Positions 16,936 through 26,222 of a stretch of 64,000 nt of DNA are shown in pieces. The first letter of the stretch is position 1, and each line of letters opens with the position of its first letter. The notes below the pieces were generated by a model that was not told where the DNA came from, did not search any database, and was given only the letters and a program-made list of their open reading frames with translations. The DNA comes from Thiothrix subterranea (GTDB lineage Bacteria; Pseudomonadota; Gammaproteobacteria; Thiotrichales; Thiotrichaceae). The translations under genes and the position numbers were made by a program. The DNA is taken from contig NZ_CP053482.1 in assembly GCF_016772315.1 (NCBI RefSeq), positions 1,612,001 to 1,676,000 of the forward strand, given 5' to 3'.

Positions 16936-18291
16936 CTATTCCCGAAACTGTTCGCGCTCTAAGCCGTACTTTTTCATTTTGTCGGTCAGGGTTTTGCGCG
17001 GCACATCCAACGCCTCCATCACCGCACGGGTATTGCCCTGATGGTGGTTTAATGCCTGCACAATCAAAGTTTTCTCGAAACACGCCACTTGTTCGGTCAA
17101 GGACAGCCCTTCCAGCCGATCACCCGCGTTCATCAAGGTTGCCAGATCAAAGTTGTAAGCCTCCCCCAATAGCACATAACGCTCGGCAATATTGCGCAAT
17201 TCGCGGATATTCCCCGGCCAGTCATGCCCCATCAACACGTGCAGCGCACGGCTATTCAGCGGCGGTACTTCGGTTTCACAACGCGCCGCCGCAATCAACA
17301 CGAAATGCTGAAACAGCAACGGAATGTCTTCACGTCGCGCTCGCAGCGGGGGAATTTCCAGCGTCACCACATTCAAGCGGTAATACAAATCGCGGCGAAA
17401 TTCCGCACGTTCGGCAGCATCCTTCAAATCGACTTTAGTGGCGGCGATCACCCGAATATCCAGCGGAATCAGCTTGTTCGACCCCAGCCGTTCAATCTGG
17501 CGTTCTTGCAGCACCCGCAATAACGGCGCTTGTGTGGTCAGCGGCATTCCTTCGATTTCATCCAGAAACAGCGTGCCGCCGTTGGCGTGTTCAAACTTGC
17601 CAATGCGTTTGCCTTTTGCGCCGGTGAATGCGCCCGCTTCATGCCCGAATAACTCACTGTCCAACAAACTGGCGGGAATCGCCGCGCAGTTAATCGCCAC
17701 GTAATTGTGATCGCGGCGCTGGCTTTGTTCGTGGATCGAACGCGCCACCAACTCTTTGCCCGTGCCGGTTTCGCCCATGACCAACACATCGGCATTCACA
17801 TTCGCAATGCGGGTAATCATTTTGCGCAACAACATAATCGCCGGGGTTTGCCCAATAATGCGCGGGCCGGGGCGGGTTTGATTAGCGAGTGCTTCTTTCA
17901 AGGCGCGATTTTCTAAGGTGAGGCGGCGCTTGTCACTGGCGCGTTTCAACACTTCCACCAATTGCGTATTGGAAAACGGTTTTTCCAGCAAATCGTAACC
18001 GCCGTTGCGAATCGCGCTGACTGCCGTTGCCACATCCGCGTGTCCGCTAATCAAAATCACTGGCAAGTCGCGGTCAATGCGCAAGACGTGTTGCAGAAAT
18101 TCCAAGCCATCCATTTCCGGCATTCGGATGTCGGAAATAATCACGCCCTCGAATTCCGCCGTGATCAATGGCAAAGCGTCAGCGGCACGGCTAAACGTTT
18201 GCACTTCGTACCCCGCCAGCAGCAGCGATTGCGCCGTGGCATCGCGGACTGTTTTTTCATCATCAACCAACAGAACATTCGGGGCAATCAT
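16936..18291 (-). CDS. dctD: C4-dicarboxylate response regulator DctD (sigma-54 activator)
   Basis: The 451-residue protein has a receiver domain (1-120, acidic pocket DDE at 10-12 and phospho-acceptor Asp 54 in IISDIRMPEMDG), a sigma-54 AAA+ domain (Walker A GETGTGKE 173-180, GAFTGA 220-225, Walker B GTLFLDE) and a Fis-type HTH at the C-terminus (GNTRAVMEALDVPRKTL). It is activated by DctB and drives sigma-54 RNA polymerase at C4-dicarboxylate transport genes. Its start overlaps the dctB stop by four bases. The probable target, dctPQM, has a sigma-54-type promoter with tandem palindromes 14 kb away. Confidence 0.92.
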   Translation of the reverse strand: MIAPNVLLVDDEKTVRDATAQSLLLAGYEVQTFSRAADALPLITAEFEGVIISDIRMPEMDGLEFLQHVLRIDRDLPVILISGHADVATAVSAIRNGGYDLLEKPFSNTQLVEVLKRASDKRRLTLENRALKEALANQTRPGPRIIGQTPAIMLLRKMITRIANVNADVLVMGETGTGKELVARSIHEQSQRRDHNYVAINCAAIPASLLDSELFGHEAGAFTGAKGKRIGKFEHANGGTLFLDEIEGMPLTTQAPLLRVLQERQIERLGSNKLIPLDIRVIAATKVDLKDAAERAEFRRDLYYRLNVVTLEIPPLRARREDIPLLFQHFVLIAAARCETEVPPLNSRALHVLMGHDWPGNIRELRNIAERYVLLGEAYNFDLATLMNAGDRLEGLSLTEQVACFEKTLIVQALNHHQGNTRAVMEALDVPRKTLTDKMKKYGLEREQFRE

Positions 18292-20006
18292 TCGGTCTCT
18301 CCGGCGGCGGCTTGTTGCAAGGTGAGCGTGAATATTGCACCACCTTGCGGTGCATTAGCTACCCGTAACTGCCCGTTCATATCACGTGCCAGCCGGTAAG
18401 AAATCGACAAGCCCAGCCCCAAGCCTTTGCCAATGATTTTGGTGGTGAAAAACGCTTCAAATACATGCGGCATGGCGGCTTCGCTAATCCCCGTGCCGTT
18501 ATCACGCACGCTAATGTCCACTTGCCCGGCGTGGGCTTGCAATGTTACCCACACCCGTGGTTCGGCTTGCTCTTCCACGGCTTCGGCGGCATTGCTGATT
18601 AAATTCACCAGAATTTGTTCTAACCACACCAAATCGGCTTGCACGTAGCGCGTTGCGGGGTCGCGCTGCTGTTCCAATACAATGCGGGTTTGCGCCAATT
18701 TGGGCTGCACAATGCTTAATGCCGAATCCAAGGCCCAGTGCAAATCACAGGTTTCAATTTGACCAGCACTTTTGCGCGAAAAGGTTTTCAATTGGCGGGT
18801 AATGGTCGCCATGCGCTCGGTCAGGCTGACAATTTCCAGCAAATTGTGATGCGCCATTTCCGGCTTGCCAATGGCGAGAAATTGCGTGGCATTGTCGGCA
18901 TACGCCCGAATCGCGGTCAGCGGGTTATTGAGTTCGTGATTGATGCCAGCGGAAAGCTGCCCCAAGGCGGCCATTTTCGCCGCTTGCACCAATTCTTCTT
19001 GGGTATGCTGCAATTCGCGGGTGCGTTCGGCGACTTTTGCCTCCAAATCTTCGCGGGCTTTTTGCTCGTATTCACGGCGTTGCCGTTGATTTTTCCACAG
19101 CACGTACACCAGCAATAAAGTCAACAACAGCATGAAAGCCGTCATCGCCACCGTTACCACTACCGGACGGGTAACGCTGCGCCAATCGGTGAGAATGTAA
19201 ACATTCCAATCAATAAACGGCATGGCGCGTTTGTGCACTAAATAATCGTGTGTGCCGGTATCCACCCGTTGCAATTCCAACGCAGGGTCAATCCGCGAGC
19301 GCCAAGGCAAAGGGTTAAGGGCTTGCTGATCGTAACGCTGATTATGAAATAAGGCCGCTTGCGTCAACGCTGACAACGGCTGCAAGGTTTGCAAACGCCA
19401 TGCTTCTTGGCTGGACATAAACACCACACCGTTTAAATCCGTCACCATGAATTCGGCACTGTCTTGCTGCCATTGCGCTTCTTGGGTATTGATGTCCACT
19501 TTAACCACCATCACGCCCAAGGGCTTACCCTGTGCATCCGGGATGGCATGAGCGAAATAATAGCCGCGTTTTTTCGAGGTTGTCCCCAAGGCATAATAAC
19601 GCCCCAGTTGCCCTTGCATCGCCTGTTGAAAATATTGCCGAAATGCAAAGTTTTTACCGATAAAGGAGGCTTGGGTATTCCAATTACTCGCGGCAATGGT
19701 CATGCCATCGGCTCGCATCAGGTAAATATCCGCTGTTCTAGCAATCCGGTTCGCCGTTTCCAGGGTACGGTTGAAAGCCGCTAAACGTTCAGGATCGGGA
19801 GTGGCGCTGGCTAGGAGCGCACGGGCGGCGGGGGCTTGCCCCAATAATTCGGGCAGATAACCGTGTTTTTCCAATTCGGCAATGAGTTGCCCCACCAATT
19901 GTTGGGATAACGCCTCGGTTTTTTGCTGCAAACGTTCAGCGGCGTTTTGGTGTACCGCGTAATAAACCGTGGCTAAAGTGAGCGTTGCCAACAGCACGAT
20001 TGCCAC
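18288..20006 (-). CDS. dctB: C4-dicarboxylate sensor kinase DctB
   Basis: The 572-residue inner-membrane kinase has a periplasmic double-PAS sensor (about 20-280) with DctB hallmarks SNWNTQASFIGKNFAFRQYF and YALGTTSKKRGYYF, a second membrane segment (281-304), a coiled linker, and the kinase core: H-box GQLSAGINHELNNP (His 357), N-box LVNLISNAAEA, DNGTGIS and GKGLGLGLS. It phosphorylates DctD. The GTG at 20006 leaves the first membrane helix short and without its cytoplasmic basic flank; the frame stays open upstream (RSRVHSRTVAL) into rlpA but shows no usual start codon, so the true start is uncertain. Confidence 0.92.
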   Translation of the reverse strand: MAIVLLATLTLATVYYAVHQNAAERLQQKTEALSQQLVGQLIAELEKHGYLPELLGQAPAARALLASATPDPERLAAFNRTLETANRIARTADIYLMRADGMTIAASNWNTQASFIGKNFAFRQYFQQAMQGQLGRYYALGTTSKKRGYYFAHAIPDAQGKPLGVMVVKVDINTQEAQWQQDSAEFMVTDLNGVVFMSSQEAWRLQTLQPLSALTQAALFHNQRYDQQALNPLPWRSRIDPALELQRVDTGTHDYLVHKRAMPFIDWNVYILTDWRSVTRPVVVTVAMTAFMLLLTLLLVYVLWKNQRQRREYEQKAREDLEAKVAERTRELQHTQEELVQAAKMAALGQLSAGINHELNNPLTAIRAYADNATQFLAIGKPEMAHHNLLEIVSLTERMATITRQLKTFSRKSAGQIETCDLHWALDSALSIVQPKLAQTRIVLEQQRDPATRYVQADLVWLEQILVNLISNAAEAVEEQAEPRVWVTLQAHAGQVDISVRDNGTGISEAAMPHVFEAFFTTKIIGKGLGLGLSISYRLARDMNGQLRVANAPQGGAIFTLTLQQAAAGETE

Positions 20007-20050
20007 TAACGCAACCGTGCGACTGTGTACGCGGGAACGCCAAGAATGGT

Positions 20051-20815
20051 TTATTCCAATACCTCGACTTTGACTTTGGCGGTTCCGGTGCCAACCATGC
20101 CAATTTCTTTTGCTGCTGCTTTGGATAAATCGACCACACGCCCATGCTTGCTGAAACCACCACGGTCATTCACCTTGACTTCAACAGCTTTGTTATTGCG
20201 CAAATTCGTGACACGAATGCGGCAACCAAACGGTAAACTGCCGTGGGCGCACGTCAAACCGTCCTGATCGAAACGTTCGCCACTGGCGGTTCTGCCCCCG
20301 TCAAACTTATCACTGTAATAAGAAGCAGTGCCGACTTGGTGAGGTTTGGCGGGAGCGTCGGTATCGCGGGCGGGAGCGGGAGGGGACGTTTTGGCGGAAT
20401 TCTGATGAGCGCTGACTTGCAGATAACCGGGCTGGGGTTGCGGGGTAGCGACCTTGCCCCCTAGCGAATCAGGCATCACGTAATACGCCTGTTTTGGTTC
20501 ATGGGCAGCATTCCAGACCAGCGGGGCTGATGAATCGCGGGCGTTGCGGTTCTTGGATAGCTGGCGTTTTTTACTCACTAAACGCTTTTTGGCAGGTTTG
20601 CTGGCCTTGGTTTTCGCCTTTACCTTCAGCTTGGTTTTAACGGAACGGTGGCTGGCGGTTTTCGCCGCCTTGTGTTTCGAGACTTTAGCGGTCGCCGCTT
20701 TCTCTTTGGCTAACGCTGCGCTGGGTAAACTAAATGTCACGGCTAAAGCCAATGCTGTCATGCCAATGCTGACACTGCGTGTCACGCTTGACCATTTGGG
20801 TTGTTGTATTTTCAT
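20051..20815 (-). CDS. rlpA: RlpA-like septal ring lytic transglycosylase
   Basis: The 254-residue exported protein has a signal peptide (SIGMTALALAVTFSLPSAALA), a long Lys/Ala/Thr-rich basic region (about 35-95), a Pro/Ala linker and a C-terminal double-psi beta-barrel (about 165-254) with GTASYYSDKFDGGRTASGE and KVNDRGGF...GRVVDLS. RlpA cleaves naked glycan strands at the division site. The SPOR domain common in RlpA is absent. The ATG at 20815 is chosen because it opens the signal peptide; GGAGG lies 12 nt upstream, a little far. The convergent-overlap with dctB is discussed there. Confidence 0.88.
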   Translation of the reverse strand: MKIQQPKWSSVTRSVSIGMTALALAVTFSLPSAALAKEKAATAKVSKHKAAKTASHRSVKTKLKVKAKTKASKPAKKRLVSKKRQLSKNRNARDSSAPLVWNAAHEPKQAYYVMPDSLGGKVATPQPQPGYLQVSAHQNSAKTSPPAPARDTDAPAKPHQVGTASYYSDKFDGGRTASGERFDQDGLTCAHGSLPFGCRIRVTNLRNNKAVEVKVNDRGGFSKHGRVVDLSKAAAKEIGMVGTGTAKVKVEVLE

Positions 20816-21081
20816 TGTTATATCAATTCCTCCGACTAAAAAGAATAAGTCGTTAAAAATCATAGCACGCTGTCTATAATTGTAAAGCTATTCCCATACC
20901 AACGTACCCGGACAATTTCAGTTGACGATTGAACTTTTTGGGCAAATTAAGTCTCTATTTATGCAGGTTATGACAGACTTATCGGGCAACAGGGCTTACA
21001 ATATTTACTTTATTATCTCACCTGTTTTTAAACGGGGCGCTAGAATTATTAGGGACAGGAATCATGAAGAACGGGGAATCT

Positions 21082-22590
21082 ATGCGAATTTTGCACATTA
21101 GCGCGTTACTAGCATTATCGGTTTCGATGGCGGCTTGCAGTTCACAAAATGTGCAGCCGGGTACAGCGGTCGCCACGCATTCACAAAGCGAATTATTTGG
21201 AGACACAGCGCCAGCGCCTTCCCGCCAGCAGGCAGCGATTACCAACCGCACCCAAAACCCACAACAGGCTGTTGCATTTAACGCGCCTGAGCAGCAAACC
21301 CCACCGACGGCACAAATTTCCCCCACGCAACTCCAATCAGCGGGTGGCGATAAAACTTACCGGGGTGCAGGCAAACTCAACCGCTTGCCTGACAATATTG
21401 CCAGCAGCTTGCGGCTACGCGGCTTGTCAGAACAAAACCTTGGGGCTTATGTGCGCCCAGTCAGTGGCGGTCAACCGTTGCTGGTGGCGTATGCTGATAC
21501 GCCGCGCAACCCGGCTTCCACCATGAAACTGGTGACCAGCTACGCCGCGTTGGGCGTATTAGGGCCAACTTACCGCTGGCCGACCGAAATTTACACCGCA
21601 GGCAATGTGGTGGGTGACACCTTGCAAGGCGATGTCATTATTAAAGGTTACGGCAACCCTGACTTCCGTGAAGCCGATTTCCGGCAATTGCTGCAAGCAT
21701 TGCGGGCGCGGGGTATCCGCACGATCGCCGGGAATTTCGTGGTCGACAAAAGCTACTTTAACGTTCCGCCACAAGCCGCGATTGATGGCAACGCCGGGGC
21801 AGACTACAACGCGCAACCGGAAGCCTTGCTCTATAACGAACGCGGCAGTTGCTATGAAATGCGCAATAAAGCCGGGCAAATCCAAAAAATCTGCCCGATT
21901 GCGCCCCGCAACGGCAGTGACTTAAATGCCAACTTGTTCGGGGACTTCTGGAAAATCTGGGTCGGTGAAATGAGCGGGAATCTGAGCGGTGGCCTGCAAG
22001 TGCAAGCCGTACCCGCCGGAGCGCAACTGGTCAGCACGCACCATTCCCAACCCTTGAGTAATGTGTTGGTCGAAATCAACAAAGAAAGCAACAACGTCAA
22101 AGCCCGCCAAGTATTGCTCTCAATGGGGGCTAAGCAATTCGGCGCTCCCGGCACGACTCAAAAAGGCGCGGGTGCAGTGGGACAATTCATGGAAAGCCGG
22201 GGCTTACGCTTTTCCAACCTGAAAATCGAAAATGGCTCTGGCCTCAGCCGTGTAGAACGCATTTCCACCCGTGAAATGGGCGAAATGCTAGTCGACGCTT
22301 ACAACAGCCCCTATCGCGATGAATTAATGCGCTCAATGGCGGTGCTGGGCGTGGATGGCACGGTGAAAAGTCGCCTGAAAAATCTGGCGGGGCGCGGTAA
22401 GTTCAAGACCGGCACCTTGCGTGATGTACGCGCACTGGCGGGGTATTTGACGGCGGCAAATGGGCAAACTTACGTGGTGGCGCTATTACACAACGATGCC
22501 AGCATCCGTGCTACTGCCAAAGAAGCGCATGATGATCTGGTGGAATGGGTGTATTACGGTGCGCAAAATAGCGTAGCCAGTGCGCAATAA
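21082..22590 (+). CDS. dacB: PBP4-type D-Ala-D-Ala carboxypeptidase/endopeptidase, lipoprotein
   Basis: The peptidase S13 fold is marked by all three penicillin-binding motifs: SxxK as STMK (Ser 146), SxN as SNN (Ser 336) and KTG as KTGT (Lys 442). It trims or opens peptidoglycan cross-links in the periplasm. Unlike E. coli DacB, the N-terminus is a lipoprotein signal, LLALSVSMAAC, followed by a low-complexity Gln/Ala/Pro linker of about 90 residues, so the enzyme should be anchored to a membrane. The start at 21082 opens the signal; an in-frame ATG at 21064 also exists. A strong terminator follows. Confidence 0.88.
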   Translation: MRILHISALLALSVSMAACSSQNVQPGTAVATHSQSELFGDTAPAPSRQQAAITNRTQNPQQAVAFNAPEQQTPPTAQISPTQLQSAGGDKTYRGAGKLNRLPDNIASSLRLRGLSEQNLGAYVRPVSGGQPLLVAYADTPRNPASTMKLVTSYAALGVLGPTYRWPTEIYTAGNVVGDTLQGDVIIKGYGNPDFREADFRQLLQALRARGIRTIAGNFVVDKSYFNVPPQAAIDGNAGADYNAQPEALLYNERGSCYEMRNKAGQIQKICPIAPRNGSDLNANLFGDFWKIWVGEMSGNLSGGLQVQAVPAGAQLVSTHHSQPLSNVLVEINKESNNVKARQVLLSMGAKQFGAPGTTQKGAGAVGQFMESRGLRFSNLKIENGSGLSRVERISTREMGEMLVDAYNSPYRDELMRSMAVLGVDGTVKSRLKNLAGRGKFKTGTLRDVRALAGYLTAANGQTYVVALLHNDASIRATAKEAHDDLVEWVYYGAQNSVASAQ

Positions 22591-22610
22591 TTTGTATTAT
22601 TAGCCAGACT

Positions 22611-22637
22611 AAACCCCCGCCTGATCGGGGGTTTTTT
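22611..22637 (+). terminator. Intrinsic terminator after dacB
   Basis: AACCCCCG and CGGGGGTT pair around a 6-nt loop, followed by TTTTTT. It ends dacB and lies 3 bp beyond the stop of the small minus-strand gene, so it may serve both strands. Confidence 0.88.
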
Positions 22638-22639
22638 AT

Positions 22640-22819
22640 TTATAAAATCATTACCATCCCAAATGACACGAATACCACCCAACCCAACATGCCCACAATC
22701 TCGGCGAGTGGAATTTCAAGAATCGTCATTTGATAAAAAATAATAATAACAAGTACTGGCAGTGCATCGTGCAAATTTGCGAGGATAGCACTGCATAATT
22801 GGTTGAATGCCTTAATCAT
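22640..22819 (-). CDS. 59-residue membrane protein resembling part of DUF1538
   Basis: Translation of the minus strand gives a 59-residue protein opening MIKAFNQLCSAILANLHDAL and containing two hydrophobic segments (PVLVIIIFYQMTIL and VGMLGWVVFVSFGMVMIL) joined by EIPLAEI. The arrangement LHDALPVLVIIIFYQ...PLAEIVGMLG resembles the first helical pair of DUF1538 membrane proteins, which are normally several times longer. It is either a stand-alone small protein or the remnant of a longer gene; no DUF1538-like sequence continues after the stop. AGGG lies about 10 nt before the ATG. Confidence 0.55.
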   Translation of the reverse strand: MIKAFNQLCSAILANLHDALPVLVIIIFYQMTILEIPLAEIVGMLGWVVFVSFGMVMIL

Positions 22820-22891
22820 CTGTTTAGCCCTTGTGCAGGCGCATCATTAAATAGTCATTAGCTATTTTAATGGATAGTCTGGGTATAATAC

Positions 22892-22907
22892 AGTGATAAT
22901 GATCACT
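22892..22907. promoter_or_regulatory. Fur-like palindrome upstream of the 59-residue protein gene
   Basis: AGTGAT-AATG-ATCACT is a perfect 6-bp inverted repeat containing GATAATGAT, the core hexamer arrangement of Fur boxes. It lies 73 bp upstream of the small minus-strand gene. Metal regulation is inferred from similarity alone. Confidence 0.4.
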
Positions 22908-23043
22908 TTATACACAAAAACTAATCGCATAGCGCCGTCATTGAATCGTTCTATTTTTAGGCAACTTTTCTTGCCGAGAGTTCAATTCTCAGGGTAAATA
23001 AATAAAGCATGTTGGGCAAACTAAATTATCTTATTGATAATGA

Positions 23044-24354
23044 TTAAATTTTTGCCCACAAGTCATGTTCATCAGCATGAGTAATGTGCACTTGCACAAA
23101 TTCACCGACCGGTAATTCGACGCCTTCGATGATGACCTGCCCGTCAATTTCAGGCGCGTCACGGTGAGTACGTGCAATGCTTTGCCCGTCACCCGCTTCA
23201 TCCACCAGTACCGTCATGGTCTTGCCAATCAAGCGGCTGAGCTTGGCAGCGCTGATTTCGGCTTGTAATTCCATGAAACGTTCCAGACGCTCCTCTTTGA
23301 CTTCTTCCGGCACTGCGCCGTCGATAGCGTTAGCGTCTGCGCCCTTAACCGGCGAATAAGTGAATGCGCCTACGCGGTCGAGTTGCGCTTCCTCTAGGAA
23401 ATCCAGCAAGGTTTCAAAATCATCTTCCGTTTCACCGGGGAAACCCACAATAAAGGTACTGCGTACTGCAATCTCCGGGCAGGTTGCCCGCCATTTGCCC
23501 AAACGTTCCAGCACTTTTTCCGCATGAGCTGGGCGGCGCATGTTTTTCAACACGGTGGGGCTGGCGTGCTGGAAGGGAATATCCAGATACGGCAAAATTT
23601 TGCCTTCCGCCATCAACGGCAGCAGGTTATCGACATGCGGATACGGGTAGACATAATGCAAGCGCACCCACACGCCCATGTCACCCAAGGCTTCCGCCAA
23701 TTGCTGCGAATGCGTTTTGATCGGGCGACCTTGCCAAAAACCCGTGCGGTATTTCACATCAATTCCATACGCGCTGGTGTCTTGCGAAATCACCAATAAC
23801 TCTTTCACCCCGGCATTCACCAGATTTTCGGCTTCCTGCAATACATCCCCAATCGGGCGCGACACCAAATCGCCACGCAAGGAGGGAATAATGCAAAACG
23901 AACAACGGTGGTTACAGCCTTCCGAAATTTTCAGGTAAGCGTAATGGCGCGGCGTCAGGCGCACCCCTTGCGGTGGAATCAGGTGCGTGTACGGGTCATG
24001 CAAGGGCGGTAAATGCTGATGCACCGATTGCATCACCGCTTCATACGCATGTGGGCCGGTCACGGCAAGCACATTGGGGTAAGCGTCCAGCACCGTGCTT
24101 GCATTTGCCCCCAAGCAGCCGGTCACAATCACTTTGCCGTTTTCATCGAGTGCTTCGCCGATGGCTTCCAGCGACTCTTCTACCGCAGAATCAATAAAAC
24201 CGCAGGTATTCACCACCACCAAATCGGCATCGTCATAACTGCCGCTGATTTCATAACCTTCGGCACGCAATTGGGTAAGGATGCGTTCGGAATCCACCAA
24301 CGCCTTAGGGCAACCGAGACTGACAAAACCGACACGGGGCTGAGCTTGTTTCAT
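23044..24354 (-). CDS. rimO: Ribosomal protein S12 methylthiotransferase RimO
   Basis: The 436-residue radical-SAM enzyme adds a methylthio group to an aspartate of ribosomal protein S12. The N-terminal UPF0004 domain carries three cluster cysteines in [16 protein letters not shown] and VTGCLG; the radical-SAM cysteines are in [17 protein letters not shown]; a TRAM domain ends the protein. PSLRGD after the cluster and overall length are typical of RimO rather than MiaB. The ATG at 24354 ([14 protein letters not shown]) is the family start; an upstream ATG would add 18 unconserved residues. Confidence 0.94.
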   Translation of the reverse strand: MKQAQPRVGFVSLGCPKALVDSERILTQLRAEGYEISGSYDDADLVVVNTCGFIDSAVEESLEAIGEALDENGKVIVTGCLGANASTVLDAYPNVLAVTGPHAYEAVMQSVHQHLPPLHDPYTHLIPPQGVRLTPRHYAYLKISEGCNHRCSFCIIPSLRGDLVSRPIGDVLQEAENLVNAGVKELLVISQDTSAYGIDVKYRTGFWQGRPIKTHSQQLAEALGDMGVWVRLHYVYPYPHVDNLLPLMAEGKILPYLDIPFQHASPTVLKNMRRPAHAEKVLERLGKWRATCPEIAVRSTFIVGFPGETEDDFETLLDFLEEAQLDRVGAFTYSPVKGADANAIDGAVPEEVKEERLERFMELQAEISAAKLSRLIGKTMTVLVDEAGDGQSIARTHRDAPEIDGQVIIEGVELPVGEFVQVHITHADEHDLWAKI

Positions 24355-24484
24355 AACAAATAATGGGTAAGTGATTGGAAAGCCGGTAATGATAGCGGAT
24401 TCCGACACATTATGCGCTGGTATCCGCGCAAATTGGCTGCAACACTACATCTTGTGTCAAGCACTTTTCGCAGTGGCTACAGAG

Positions 24485-24695
24485 TTATGCACATGGCACA
24501 AGATATGGTGAAAGCCCTTCAACATCCCATTGAAATGCCCCAGTACAACCCTGCGAAATTTTCAACTAATTGATTTTAAAAGGTAATTTACTTGATTTAT
24601 TTTTAAGCAATCTGGGAAAAATCCTTATACAACAAGCGCTCTTGCACCTGTTTTTACCAACTCTCCACAGACTTATCCACAGGATGTGGGGATAA
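24485..24695. other. DnaA-box cluster between rimO and cbbP
   Basis: The 489-bp gap 24355-24843 holds TTATGCACA at 24485-24493, CTCTCCACA at 24661-24669, a perfect TTATCCACA at 24673-24681 and, on the other strand, TTATCCCCA at 24687-24695. An AT-rich stretch lies around 24560-24610. No gene is seen. The cbbP promoter must also lie here; an AT-rich direct repeat TTAAGTT...TTAAGTTTTT is at about 24714-24735. Confidence 0.5.
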
Positions 24696-24843
24696 CTCAC
24701 CTAAACGCCTGATTAAGTTAATATTAAGTTTTTGTGAAAACCCTATTTAGCGTATCCCTATCGAAAGGCATATACAGGCAACCTGTCCGTTTGGTTAGAA
24801 TGTTGGTCGATTGCGCATTCATATTCTGAGAGGAGAAGATCCG

Positions 24844-25761
24844 ATGTCCAAAAAACACCCAGTTATCGCTGTAACAGGTTCCTCTGGTGCAGGCACCACC
24901 TTCGTCAAACGTGCGTTTGAGCACATTTTCTTCCGTGAAAAAATCACGGCAGCCGTGGTCGAAGGTGACAGCTTTCACAGCGTTACCCGCACTGAATTCA
25001 AGCAACGCTCTGCGGTAGAAACCAATTTCAGCCATTTTGGGCCAACAGCCAACGATTTCCACGCGCTGGAAGCTTTGTTTAAAAGCTACGGCGAAACCGG
25101 CAGCGGCAAAAAGCGTTACTACCTGCACAACGATGCCGAAGCCACGCACCACAATAAGCGTTTGGCGGATATGGGTGTCACTTGCAGCGCGGGTTCCGGC
25201 GAATTCACCCCTTGGGAAGATACCGAAGCCAATACCGACATTCTGTTCTACGAAGGCTTGCATGGCTTGGTGAAAGACACGAGCGCCGATAAAAAATACG
25301 GCGGTTATGACGTTGCCAAATACGTGGATCTCGGCATTGGTGTCGTGCCTAGCGTCAACTTGGAATGGATTCAGAAAATTTCGCGTGACCACGCCGAACG
25401 CGGCTATTCACCCGAAGCCACCGTCGATACCATTATGCGCCGGATGCCGGATTACATTAACCACATCACCCCGCAATTTTCGCGCACCCACATCAACTTC
25501 CAGCGGGTGCCGACCGTGGATACGTCCAACCCGTTTATTGCGCGGGATATTCCAACCGCCGATGAAAGTTTCGTGATTATCCGTTTTGCTGATCCCAAAG
25601 CGTTTAATGTGGATTTCCCGTTCTTGCTTTCCATGATCCACGATTCTTTTATGTCACGCCGCAACAGCATTGTGGTGCCGGGTGGCAAAATGGTATTGGC
25701 GATGGAGCTGATCCTGAACCCAATCATTCACGATATGATTGAGACCAAGAAGAAGGTTTAA
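24844..25761 (+). CDS. cbbP: Phosphoribulokinase
   Basis: The 305-residue enzyme phosphorylates ribulose 5-phosphate to ribulose 1,5-bisphosphate, the step feeding RuBisCO in the Calvin cycle. The P-loop is GSSGAGTT at 12-19; EGDSFHSVTRTEF, FYEGLHGL and YVDLGIGVVPSVNLEW are characteristic of the proteobacterial type of about 290-310 residues. The ATG at 24844 has a GAGGAGA ribosome site. No other Calvin-cycle gene is adjacent, so it is a single-gene unit here. Confidence 0.96.
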   Translation: MSKKHPVIAVTGSSGAGTTFVKRAFEHIFFREKITAAVVEGDSFHSVTRTEFKQRSAVETNFSHFGPTANDFHALEALFKSYGETGSGKKRYYLHNDAEATHHNKRLADMGVTCSAGSGEFTPWEDTEANTDILFYEGLHGLVKDTSADKKYGGYDVAKYVDLGIGVVPSVNLEWIQKISRDHAERGYSPEATVDTIMRRMPDYINHITPQFSRTHINFQRVPTVDTSNPFIARDIPTADESFVIIRFADPKAFNVDFPFLLSMIHDSFMSRRNSIVVPGGKMVLAMELILNPIIHDMIETKKKV

Positions 25762-25772
25762 ACCCACTTCAA

Positions 25773-25797
25773 CCCCTCTTCCTCACGGCGAGAGGGG
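25773..25797. terminator. Hairpin between cbbP and the HIT protein gene
   Basis: CCCCTCT at 25773-25779 pairs with AGAGGGG at 25791-25797 around an 11-nt loop. No T-run follows on either strand, so it is a weak candidate for termination between these convergent genes. Confidence 0.4.
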
Positions 25798-25803
25798 CCT
25801 AGG

Positions 25804-26220
25804 TTAGCGTTGCAAATACATGCGTAACGATTCGCAATGAGTCGTGGCGACCTCCGGCGCATAAGGCTCTGGGGGAAACTTTCCCCACACTGGCGCAGGC
25901 CAAGCCGCATCGTTTTGAAACCGTGCAATATGATGCACATGCAATTGCGCCACTATATTCCCCAATGCCGCAATATTGAGCTTATCCGGCTGGAACAGCG
26001 TCATTAACGCCTGACTGACCTGATCCGATTCCGCCCATAACTGTTGGCGTTCGGCGTGGGTGAGCGCGTGGATTTCGCGGATTCCGGCACGACGTGGCAC
26101 CAGAATCAGCCAAGGGTAACGCGCTTCATTCATCAGCAATACGCGGCATAACCCCAAGTCAGTGACCGCATACGTGTCTTGTGCTAATTGCGGGTGCAAA
26201 GCAAAATCTTGATCTTTCAT
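25804..26220 (-). CDS. HIT-family hydrolase
   Basis: The 138-residue protein is a histidine-triad nucleotide-binding protein, probably hydrolysing dinucleotide or AMP conjugates. The triad motif is QLHVHHIARF, preceded by the usual ALGNIV. The N-terminal strand-helix region (CRVLLMNEARYPWLILVPRR) is typical of the HIT subgroup found beside housekeeping genes. It starts 2 bp after the stop of the DUF2238 gene on the same strand, suggesting a two-gene operon. Confidence 0.88.
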   Translation of the reverse strand: MKDQDFALHPQLAQDTYAVTDLGLCRVLLMNEARYPWLILVPRRAGIREIHALTHAERQQLWAESDQVSQALMTLFQPDKLNIAALGNIVAQLHVHHIARFQNDAAWPAPVWGKFPPEPYAPEVATTHCESLRMYLQR

Positions 26221-26222
26221 CG

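Noticed and set aside
24355-24843. Chromosomal origin
   Set aside because: DnaA boxes are present, but dnaA, dnaN, gidA or other usual origin genes are not nearby and the number of boxes is low.
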